Made by a program: the position numbers and the translations under genes. Of a stretch of DNA of 64,000 bases, positions 22,285-32,010 are shown one piece after another. The notes beneath the pieces are model-generated. The model saw nothing but the letters and a program-made list of their open reading frames with translations, had not been told where the DNA came from and ran no database searches. The stretch covers positions 8,053,019 through 8,117,018 of the forward strand of contig OX291546.1 in NCBI GenBank assembly GCA_946406115.1. The letters are read 5' to 3'. Positions within the stretch are counted from its first letter, which is position 1; every line of letters starts with the position of its first letter. Origin of the DNA: Apoda limacodes. Lineage: Eukaryota > Arthropoda > Insecta > Lepidoptera > Limacodidae.

Positions 22285-22473
22285 GTGAGGTGCAAAATGA
22301 TTTTATTTGAAAATGCTTGTAATGTAATCATTTATTTGACAACCTTCTTCGAGCAAAGTCGGCCTTTCGAGCTGGTTTTATTTAAATTACGAGCACTGTT
22401 TCAGAAAAGCAAACCTTGGTATGCAATAAATTCGAGAATAATGTATATGTGTACTATCAATGAGAGTTTGTGA
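22285..22473 (+). other. Open frame with duplicated NACN motif (unit A)
   Basis: 62-codon frame with LFENACNVIIYLTTFFEQSR, a diverged direct repeat of the motif about 190 bases upstream. The repetition is visible in DNA (AAAATGCTTGTAATG, TTTGACAA, CAAAGTCG) at about 22,115-22,175 and 22,310-22,370. It recurs at 36,898 and 51,509. Function unknown. Confidence 0.25.
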
Positions 22474-24178
22474 GTCTGTCATGCGCCTTCAAAGACTTAA
22501 TCCACTAAAAATGCTAAATTGCTCAGTATTTTGCTTCAAGAATAGTTTGGTAACATCCAACTTACAAAAAGATGGCGTTACCTTTCATATGTAAGTAATT
22601 TTTTGACAATACATAATTGGGAATGATGTTCTTACGGGATTTGTTTACCAACACACAGTTTGCTCAAAGAAAACAATATGGCGATCAAACGAGTGATTCG
22701 ATTTTTTAACCTTTTTTTTAAGTTAATATTTTTTATGATTAGATCTTAATCGGTTGGTAAAGTAAAAATAATTTCGTGCTTTTACTATAAAAAGAAATAT
22801 AATTTAGATACAGTGTAAACTCTATATAACGGAATGACCATTTTTTGGCGTTATAATTTTTAGTCGTCAAATAAAGTCTGTATATTCAGTAAGTTTTTTT
22901 CATTGAATTTGTAAAAATAATAATTAAAAGTATACTTTATTTGTAGTAATAATTAAGAATATAATTACTTATTATATTCAGTAGCGTTTTAATACCACTT
23001 CTTTTCCTGATATATTTTTGTCAAATTTATAATAAAATATATCATTATATTTATAAATCGACACACGAATATTTGACGTGCTAGAGTTTTAGTGGATATT
23101 AATTGAGAGTTTATCAAGTGATTGTATGTAAGTAAATGCGCACGCCTTGCTTTTCTTGCAGTTGTACGTGGATATAAAAAAAATATATTCATTTTGAAGA
23201 AATTATTTTTTACTTTTTAGTACAATTTTCTATTAGATTGAATTTTTATATGATTCTTATGTTTTAAGAAAAGCGAGTTTAAAAAAAAAATTTTACTTGA
23301 ATTTTATACTTTTTACTAAAGATTTAATTGAATTTTTATAGTTTATTGCGCGAGTTTCATAAGTTGGGTGATGAGAACTTGGAGAAAAAATTAGTAATTA
23401 AATTTTCACGTTCCACCCTAATGTCCACCTTCAGGTGCACTTCCTGCATCTGCCAAGAGGTGATAACATCAAAATGAACATCAAATTCGTGATCTGCGAC
23501 CCTCAAAACCTCCGGATACCCATTTTGAAGATTTAAAATTTTTCACCTCCACCTCTTGGTTGTACGCTGGTACAACTCTGGGAGGGGTTGTTGGCAAAGT
23601 AACTGTGGAATATTGTATTGTCATCCGAGCTTAGTAAGTATGCAAAATTTCATCGAAGGGTGATAACAGGAAGTAGGTTTAATTAAGCTTGCAAGATTCC
23701 ACCACAAGATGGAAGGGGAAAAAAAGGAAACATTGTAAGTTAAATAAAAGGAAGTAAAAATTAAAGAAAAGAAGAAGTTCTTCGTGGTAATTTTACTTTA
23801 TATAACTTAATCACGAATTCCTAAAATAGCGAATTTATACGAAGTTACCAAAGTTTTCTTCTACTTTGTCTTTGATTAATTTCGCTAAATTATTAATCGC
23901 TAATTTACTTTTTAGAGCCCTATAAAAATAAACTCGAGATAACTAACTTTACGATAAAACAGTCGTCGGTAAGGGAAACTTTTAATTTAATTTATTCGTT
24001 TTAAGCATTTTCGGTTTCTTATGAAGGACCAATAAATTACTGTTGTTTCGCAAGACGCTATAAATAAGTTGCGAGAGAGTATTATTAAGTATTATTACCA
24101 CAAAAAAATGTCGCGAGGAAGATTCTTTATGATAAAAGTAAAAGTTTATAAGGTATCAAGCTGTGATCGGTCGGTACA
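22474..24178. other. AT-rich segment (unit A), no gene seen
   Basis: No gene recognised. Copy C lacks about 245 bases corresponding to roughly 23,541-23,785. Confidence 0.5.
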
Positions 24179-24602
24179 GTCGCGTGGACTTTTGGTTGAA
24201 ATTTCTGGCATGGCCTAGTTAACAGTCATCCTTATCGATATATACTAAATGTTATAGGTATAGTTTTATAAAAGAGCGACTGTAGTCGCGTGGACTTTTG
24301 GTTGAAATTTCTGGCATGGCCTAGTTAACAGTCATCCTTATCGATATATACTAAATGTTATAGGTATAGTTTTATAAAAGAGCGACTGTAGTCGCGTGGA
24401 CTTTTGGTTGAAATTTCTGGCATGGCCTAGTTAACAGTCATCCTTATCGATATATACTAAATGTTATAGGTATAGTTTTATAAAAGAGCGACTGTAGTCG
24501 CGTGGACTTTTGGTTGAAATTTCTGGCATGGCCTAGTTAACAGTCATCCTTATCGATATATAGTAAATGTTATAGGTGTAGTTTTATAAAAGAGAGACAG
24601 AG
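24179..24602 (+). repeat. 106-bp minisatellite, four units (unit A)
   Basis: Direct repeats begin with GTCGCGTGGACTTTTGGTTG at 24179, 24285, 24391 and 24497, an exact 106-base period. Units are nearly identical except that the last drifts at its end (GAGAGACAGAG). It leads directly into the short interspersed element at 24626. Confidence 0.95.
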
Positions 24603-24625
24603 TAACAGAGTTACTTTCGCGTTTA

Positions 24626-25466
24626 TAGCGGACCCGGCAGTCGTTGTCCAACCCGGAAAAGCTGCGCCACATTAAATATGATATTTTAAATTTGAAATTT
24701 ACATTTTTAAAATTTTGCGATTCCATAAAATTACTTTTAACGAATTTACGGTTCAGTCATAAATTTTGGATATCTCACTGTTTACTATGCCTCTATGTCT
24801 AAATTATTTTATTCTTTATTTTCTTCCAAATCTTCTACGGTGGAAGTATTGATTAGAGGAAAGCTTTTCTTAAAATCCTTTTGATTTTTAGCTAGCCCTT
24901 TTGATGCAGTTTTTATGTAATGTAAGGTTTTAGCAAATTTCACAATGATTGGAGTTGTGGGATATGATAATAATGGAGTCGCATTCAATGTAGCGAATGT
25001 GGAAATCATTGTCGTACATTCAATCTTTGCCGTTTAGGAGAAGATCAGTGACACACCGACTGCAGCGTCACCTACTGGGTTCAATTATGTTATTAAACCT
25101 TGCAGAGACCGACTCGAACGTACACAAAAAATATCATTAAATCGTCTCTGCTATTTAGGAGAAGACACGCACGTTTGTGTGCCACTTCGATTATTCGAAT
25201 CATCCAGGAACCCGCTGAAATATTAAAAAAAAATCACTTAGATCGTTACATCCGTTTAGGAGGAGTTAGGTCACAGACACACGTACAGAAGAATTATACG
25301 TAGAAATAACACCGACTCACACTTGATGTTTTCAAGTAGCCTATGTCCTTTTCCGGGACTCAGACTATCTCCATGCCAAATTTCATCTTAATCCGTACGG
25401 TGGTTTAAGCGTGAAGAGGATACAGACAGACATACAGACGGAGTTACTTTCGCATTTATAACAGTA
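24626..25466 (+). repeat. Short interspersed element, AGCGGACCCGGCAG type (unit A)
   Basis: Starts AGCGGACCCGGCAGTCGTTG. It contains TTTGCCGTTTAGGAGAAGAT, ACCGACTCACACTTGATG and TCCATGCCAAATTTCATC, and ends with GGATACAGACAGACATACAG then TTACTTTCGCATTTATAA. It is the same family as 11763-12243. Short minus-strand open frames inside it are not treated as genes. Confidence 0.65.
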
Positions 25467-25793
25467 TAGATATTGACTAGTATGGATATGAGTCGCTCAG
25501 TCATTGAGAAATAGAAAGAAGAAAGAATTACTTAACAAAACGAAATAAAATGCAACAAAATTAATCTCTCGCTTTGTTGGAGAACAAAAATAACGTTTGA
25601 CCTTAACTCTTTCAGTTCAAACGCAAACTGACGCAAGAAAAGCAAAGAATAAAAGCTTGCAAAACAATTAATTTGCTTCCTAAAAAAATATTCCCCTCAT
25701 TCGCCTGAAGTATATTCTGTAACAAATATCTACATTCACTTCCTTCTCCTAAACTAAATCCTGACTGCGCCTGTGGAAGCACGAATCACGCAA

Positions 25794-26015
25794 ATGAGTG
25801 ACATATCCATTACAATCTATGACCGCACCGTCATCAAAGTGAACATGGATATTGACATTTTGCTCCCTCGCGCCTCGCCTCAATACATGTCTTTACCTCG
25901 TGGCAGCCTTTGGCGACACGAAACTCATTTGATTAATGGACTGACTTCTCACTTAGAAACCATATTCCTCACTATTTCCATTATTAGCATACTCATTGTT
26001 CCTCCTAAACTTTGA
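25794..26015 (+). CDS. Unassigned 73-aa open frame (unit A)
   Basis: Plus-strand frame from ATG at 25,794: MSDISITIYDRTVIKVNMDI, ending in a hydrophobic stretch (IFLTISIISILIVPPKL) that could be a membrane segment or a decayed signal. I recognise no family. The predicted protein is the same in all three copies; by eye the only base change in C inside the frame is silent (TTA to CTA, Leu). There is no promoter or splice evidence, so the coding status is tentative. Confidence 0.25.
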   Translation: MSDISITIYDRTVIKVNMDIDILLPRASPQYMSLPRGSLWRHETHLINGLTSHLETIFLTISIISILIVPPKL

Positions 26016-26449
26016 CTCCTTGTTTATTCCTTAAAGGTGTTGAATTTTGATTAGGGAGACCGGGTACAAAAGTAACACTTTACACATATCTTTTTATTTC
26101 GGTTAGTCTAATACCCATACGGTTAAAAATAAAATACATACAATTTTTGTCTATGATTTACAAAAACTACTAAATTAAAAAAAAAACTTTACTTAACTAT
26201 GATATTAAACAGATACAGCACTTTTAAAAGGCTAAGTCATTTTATTTTGTTTCTTTCGTCCTCAGGGTTAGGTCGAAAGTAACACGCCACGGATCAAAAG
26301 TAACATCGTGGATATATTGCGCATTTGGTAGATAAGCAACAAAAATAAATTTGCGATAGAGATAACACATTGTTTGTTTCTAATAATAATGGTTAATAAG
26401 CATAATATAATATTTTTTCTCATATGATTACAAAAAAACAATATTTTTT
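26016..26449. other. AT-rich segment (unit A), no gene seen
   Basis: AAAAGTAACAC-like words recur in this stretch (about 26,067, 26,275 and 26,298). No gene. Confidence 0.4.
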
Positions 26450-26535
26450 GTAAGCCTATTTCTCACGTCCACTGTTAAACGTAGGCCTCCACTTCCCCAT
26501 TAAGGTGTTGAGCTGCTTGCACCCAGGATCTTAAA
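26450..26535 (-). repeat. Possible RTE-type LINE tail fragment (unit A)
   Basis: TTCTCACGTCCACTGTTAAA then CGTAGGCCTCCACTTCCCC resembles the inverted 3' region of lepidopteran RTE elements (tctcacgtcccactgctggg, cataggcctccc). It recurs at about 41,058 and 55,330. Short and diverged. Confidence 0.35.
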
Positions 26536-26914
26536 AAAGGTGGCGCAAAACTAGAACAAATATCTTCAGCAATTATTGGAGGTTTTTCAGAATATAGGTA
26601 CTAAATGATGACAGTGCGAATTTTGAAACTAAAAGCGATGCAAAGTAACTCTATAATCAATATGAACATATGACTTTTTAACCCTGATAGGGTTTTGTAA
26701 CAATTGATTCGTATTGACCACGTAAAGAGGATACCTAAAATGATCTTTCATCTCCAAAATTATTTACATGATAGGAGAGAAGCTTAAGTTAATGACTGAT
26801 TGGAAGAAGGTATTCTAATTTGCAATCAATGGGACAATGTGTGTCTGTCTATTCAATGAATTAAACAGTCGAAGCAAGAAGGTTGCAAGAAATTGATTTG
26901 TATTTCTTCTTGAT

Positions 26915-27280
26915 ATGGAACGGTTGTGTTTTAAAGCCGAAACAAGCCACTTGAGAGAGCGTTGTGAAAATTTAGAGAAAACTACAGTTATGATGTCGAT
27001 GGGCAAGGACTATATGAAGAAATTTTGGATTGTAGAACGTTGGTAACAAGCCGTACCGAAAAAATATCAAGCTCGAATAATTACTTAATGTTATTGTTCA
27101 GTAAGGAGACGAAAACGTTTTTCCGAATATGCTTATAGATAGATCATTTAGTAAATTGAAATTAATACTTCGATATTTAAGAGCCTCAATGGGTCAAAGT
27201 CGAACAGTAGTCCTAGGTGTACGCAAAAAAAAACCGCAAATCGATGTAGAGTTTAGCCGTTTGGCACACAGGTAATTTAG
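26915..27280 (+). pseudogene. hAT (ZMYM1-like) transposase C-terminal relic (unit A)
   Basis: Plus-strand pieces resemble the C-terminal end of hAT transposases of the type also seen in ZMYM1-like proteins. HLRERCENLEKTTVMMSMGK is followed, after a frame slip, by EEILDCRTLVTSRTEK. Then comes LIDRSFSKLKLILRYLRASM with GQSR (27,129-27,210), matching the (E)RSFS(K/A)LKLIK.YLR..M.Q.R signature of the hAT dimerisation region. Finally IDVEFSRLAHR lies in another frame. In the family this end follows the catalytic RNase-H-like domain; nothing convincing precedes it here. Several frameshifts make it a dead fragment. The superfamily call is firm; the subfamily is inferred. Confidence 0.6.
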
Positions 27281-28054
27281 GGCAAAACAATAATTTTGAG
27301 CCACAGTTCCACAAAATATTTCCCTTATTTTTGAATATTGCAATGTGAGACGGTTCCTTAAACATCAGATTTTTATGAGACTTATGTGAACTGTACTGTA
27401 CCCTGCTGCTTCTGTATATATTTCAGACTTCCATATATTTTTCTCTCGAATTCTAGCGTATGGCCGCAGTGAGTCGGGTCCATAGAATGATTGACTGTGT
27501 GTCCCTTTGATTCGAGACACTGGCCTGAATTAGCGGCAGAAGCGACGAGCAGAGAATGTCACGCTGGAGTGAGAGTCCTCGACAGGGTGGTCGAGTGTCT
27601 AGAGTCCGAATAACTCGAGACCGTTCCCAATTAGGTCCCTGCCTAGGCGTTTAGTAGACAGCGGGTTCAACTTTCAGGCGATGACATATACCTAAGTATA
27701 AATACTTTATTTGTATAAATATCTCAGCGTATTCCATGCAATACTAAAAATAAATTAAAACGCAAAAAAAATATGTATGATATTGTATAGTAAACCTGTT
27801 GAACGGATAGTGTACACTAGTGTTTCCAGCTTTGAATGTTTTTTTTGGTTCAGACCAGCTTCATGGTACCATACCAAAATTCAACTCAGCCGGCCAGTGG
27901 ATCAAATTAGGCTAGCAAGATTTGTAATTAACATACAAATATACATACAAACATGTGAAGTTAAATAATAGTTTTCTGCGTTTGTTTTTTGTCCCTTTAT
28001 AATTAAAGAATGGCTAATCGTGAGTACATACGGGAATTTTAATTTAATTTGTTA
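27281..28054. other. Mixed AT-rich segment with a GC-richer patch (unit A)
   Basis: A GC-richer patch at about 27,440-27,680 (GCGGCAGAAGCGACGAGCAG and neighbours) has no open frame of note. In copy C about 290 bases here are replaced by about 650 unrelated bases. No gene recognised. Confidence 0.4.
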
Positions 28055-28335
28055 TTTTTTTTTATACCACTAAAGTGGCAAACAAACACACGGTCCTTCT
28101 GATGGCAAGCGGTAACCGTGGCCTATGGACGCTTGCCCCTCGCACGTTGCCGACCCTTCAAAAATCCAATAGCTTCTTCCTTGAAGAACTCTATACTGTA
28201 GTCCTTAGAGAAAATCTTTTGTGTTTTGTATCCTTTTTATACCTTACTATCTATTGCCCGCGGCTCGTCCGCGCTAAATTAGATTTTCGGCGTGGGATTA
28301 CTACTTACCAATGGCAGATAACTCTTTAATTATGG
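28055..28335 (-). mobile_element. LINE 3' fragment plus short-element head (unit A)
   Basis: A poly-T followed by TATACCACTAAAGTGGCAAA and TGGCAAGCGGTAACCGTGGC is the 3' end (minus strand) of the LINE family at 1488-3195 and 6690-7700, here cut at about 28,218. It is followed on the plus strand by ATTGCCCGCGGCTCGTCCGC and GGCGTGGGATTACTACTTAC, the head of a short lepidopteran-type element. Neither codes for anything intact. Confidence 0.65.
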
Positions 28336-28795
28336 TAAGGAAGCTTGCTATAGCAAGCTATATATATAGCTATAGTTCGTCTACGTCGAATTCCTGCGGG
28401 AAATTGAATTAAAAAATAGCTTAGGTCCTTCTCCGCCTCTTCAACTAAGTATACCTGTGCGAAAATTCAGCTGGTACCGGAAGTCAGTACATTTTTTTAA
28501 TTCACCGATATAATTTGTAGAAGCAATATAGGTTATTATAACTGTACGGCATTTATGTAATTCCTTTTCTTTACTTGTAAAGCTGCATTATCCATTAACG
28601 CCGTACATATTTCCAATACATTAGTGAAAAGCCGGGGGGCGTTACCTTTTCCCTAGACCCATATGATATAAGATCATTTCAAAATTGTACTACTACTTTT
28701 GTACGGTTTCTCGGTACCAAGGGCCTGTAGTCTCTTAGTGACAAGTCACATTGATTCGGCCTGTTAAATAGAAAATGGCTTTTTCAAAATTAGTT

Positions 28796-28937
28796 CAGTT
28801 ACTACTAATTTATAATTTCTGACTTAATAGGTCACAAAGTTGTTGCGTGGAGGACTTATAAGTCATCCACGCAACAACTTTGTGACCGACATGTAGGTAG
28901 TACCTATTAAGTCAGAAATTATAAATTAGTAGTAACT
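28796..28937. repeat. Long hairpin (foldback) element (unit A)
   Basis: Arm 1 (CAGTTACTACTAATTTATAA, TTTCTGACTTAATAGG, TCACAAAGTTGTTGCGTGGA) is repeated in reverse complement as arm 2. There is a short loop around CTTATAAG and a 17-base bulge in arm 2 (CCGACATGTAGGTAGTA). The stem is near-perfect over about 55 base pairs. It may be a foldback or MITE remnant, or a source of a structured RNA. Confidence 0.85.
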
Positions 28938-30227
28938 GATTATCAATATAATAGGTGCATCCTTTTGCTTCAATAGACGGACCTGGCCGGCCATGAGTAG
29001 ATTTTTCATCGACCTCTTAATTATATTATAAATTCACTTTTGTACGTAATTGTACTTTTTCGAAAATAACACACACATACAGTTTGTTTATTTATAAAAA
29101 TTACTTATAAAAAAAATACAGTATGGGAGGGTTCGCAAAGGAATTTCATTTTCACTTCATATTATACATATGCATTATGAAATTGAAATTTTAATCAATT
29201 GACTATGGCCCTCTGGCGCAGAGACGATGTTTCCAATTTAAATGTTTATTATAAATTATGGAGCAGCTTGAAAATGCAAATTTAATGATCGCCTAAATTC
29301 TTGAGGAGTTTCCCATTATAGCAATAATTCAACGTTGCTCAAAACGTCTTTGTAGGTTGTGTTTACCTTTAATGAAAAAGCGCCAATTTCCTAAGCATTG
29401 ACGCGTTAAATGTAAAGTTACATTAAAATCTTATCGGTTGCCGTGGGACTAGCAATTTGATAAATATTTGTCACACTCTATTATTTTATATGGGGCTGAC
29501 TTTCTATAAGTAGCAAAAAAGCAGTATTTCACTATAAAAAAATATTTACTTAAGATATATTTAGTTGTTTCAGTGCTAAGTCTGTCCTATGTAGAAAAGA
29601 TGGCACGATTAAATAGAGCTGTCACATATCTACAGACGGATTAACACACATGACAAACCGTAAGTGGTCCGGTTTTGCTATTTAGCTACGAAACCCTAAA
29701 ATAGTTTAATATCAGGTTGAAGTCAAAAATATTCTTTCATATCTACTTTTTTTTATATAAATGGATGTAGGTATCTAAGAGAACATAGACTTTGGCAATA
29801 ATTAAAAACATTTCGAAAATCAACTTAATAAAAATAGTTAATGACATTTTTGCAGTATATGCGGTAAATATGTGTCTATATTAATAGTATAAGTTTGGGA
29901 TATGACTTAGTCCTCGCATTTTGGACATATATATGTTTTTTTTATGTAGGTGCTCTTGTTAATCCAATACACTCTACATGGATGAAGGAACCACAACAGT
30001 TGCAAGACGCATATCTGCTATACTCTCTTCTACCTTATTGAAGAAACAATACCATGACTACAATTGTTTGGTAGCTTTGGGGGGGGGGGGGGGGGAAGAT
30101 CGATCGATGCATTTTTGAATTTTGATTTCGAAAGCGAAAAGACTTTTTAGGGACCTAACTATAAAGATATTTGTATAAGACACTTTTAGCACCAGAATTT
30201 ATAATAATAAAAAAAGAATACTACAAT
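28938..30227. other. AT-rich end of unit A with poly-G tract
   Basis: No gene recognised. A 17-base G-run occurs at 30,079-30,095; it is 19 long in B and 8 in C. The unit ends at GAATACTACAAT. Confidence 0.55.
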
Positions 30228-30290
30228 CTCCTAAGGCAGAAAGACAGACGTTGTCAAAATATTTTCACACAGCTCAAGTTCCCAAGTTAA

Positions 30291-30897
30291 TCCAGTCCGT
30301 ATACGGGTTTGGTTGTATTCTTTGTGGCCACCATGAGATTTAGTCTATTATTTAATATATAGTGTTAATATATGCCCTAAATCAACGTTTTTTTTGGAGA
30401 ACAAAAGTACTTAAAAAATTTTGTAACATTCGGGTTAGTTATAGGGGGGTTTTGCTATATTTTCAGTTTCAGCTTTAAATTTTGAGAAAAAATTAACCAT
30501 GAAATGAATTTTATCAAACCCAAATTTAAGGATACTTTTAACCCCCCTAATTAACCCTGGGGTAAAATTTTTCATAAAGTACGAGTCCAAGCATAATTTT
30601 CATCGCAAAATTTAAGGCTAATATTGTCAGTAAGCAAAAACACCCCTTAAGGGGTAGTTTTAACCTCCCAATTAACTCTCGGGTACAAATTTTCATAAAG
30701 TATATCAAGTAATTCAACTACAAGTCAAAACGTAATTTTTTTCGCAAAAAATTTTGGGGTAGTTTTTGCTAATTTAAGGTTGTAGCCCCAATTTCCTGAA
30801 AGCGAAACCCCGGTTTCCGTGGTCAGAACCTTTACTAGACCAAATCTCATGGTGGCCACAAAGAATACAACGGCGGAGGGGCCGTATACGGACTGGA
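30291..30897. mobile_element. 607-bp TTAA-flanked MITE (unit B)
   Basis: Same element and length as in A, flanked by TTAA at 30287-30290 and 30898-30901. It carries the C-type base changes (TGAGAAAAAATTAACC). Confidence 0.8.
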
Positions 30898-32010
30898 TTA
30901 AATACGGATTTTTTTAATTTGAGTGCGAATAAAACTATACTCAATGCTTTTGCAGAAAATCTTGATTGCAGTCTTTGAAAATATTCCTTGTACTCTTACA
31001 TCAGATTAGTTTTTGTTTCAGATTTTTAAATAAATGAAATGAAATTAGGTTTATGTATTACATATTTCGATGTCTATTTGTATTCGTCAATACTTATTTA
31101 ATAAAATATAGTTAATTATTATATTGTATATATTTGGACATTTTGTTTACAATTAATATTTTTTTATTTATTTATATATTTAGAACAAAAATAAAAAGCA
31201 CAAAAGTGTATAAAGAAATTTGGAAATGCTGGATATACGATACGAGCTGATGATTAAATCATCAGATCAAACGTCATTGCAAATGTAGTTTGTTTTAAAG
31301 TATTCTCTGGGCTTAAGAAACTGTTGTATCTGAAATAAGTTTTTTGTTATCACTATAGATAGATGAAACAAATCTTATAAAACTAAAACTCAAGTTGAAA
31401 TATTACCCTTTTACTAATTTATGCTTTTTAATTGTACCCGATTTTTCTCGCGTTTAATCTTTTGTGGTAGGTAGTACTCTCCCGCTGGTTAATTTATAGC
31501 GGTTGGAAAAACAACAGTAATTCATTGGCCATTATAACAAACAGCCAATTCATTTAATCAATAAACTAAATATTACTACTATTTTATTTTAGTATCGGTA
31601 CTAAAAAGTAAATTAGTAATTAAGAATTTGCTTAAGTTAGGTAATTACATATAATATACATAATAATAATATAATATACATACATAACATAAAATAGGAT
31701 TAGGTTAAATAATTTCTTGCAACTTTTTGTTTACGAACTCTGTTCGGGTTAAATAGGTGATATTACCTAGGACTTTTAGTCCTGAGCTATCTTAAATCTC
31801 TAGCCTACAATACCCTAGGGCGAATTACTTACCGTAAAAAGAACCGACCGGAGTACTTGATATTAGTTTAATACAAAAAAGAAAGAAAATACTTTTTTGT
31901 ACTGTTCTTGATTCTGTGCCATAACACAAAGTCTATATCAACTAAAATTTTATAGTACATACTAGCAATTGCCCACGTCTTCGCTCACGCCAAGTTTATC
32001 AATTAACTAG

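Larger units (their letters stand above)
17319..30227 (+). repeat. Tandem unit copy A (12.9 kb)
   Basis: First of three direct copies of one large segment. It starts at CTCCTAAGGCAG and ends at GAATACTACAAT, immediately before the same start word at 30,228. It is shorter than copy B mainly because its LINE carries two deletions (about 1,336 and 288 bp, judged against B). Its head (to about 21.1 kb) differs from B and C at scattered sites; its tail (from about 21.64 kb) is nearly identical to B's. Confidence 0.95.

Noticed and set aside
24809..25009. 66-codon minus-strand frame in the short element
   Set aside because: Lies within an interspersed repeat and has no recognisable motif; the same frame appears in all copies simply because the unit is repeated.
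28343..28378. Small palindrome GCTTGCTATAGCAAGC with TATATATA
   Set aside because: Short and AT-rich; not above what is expected in such sequence, though it is repeated with the units.
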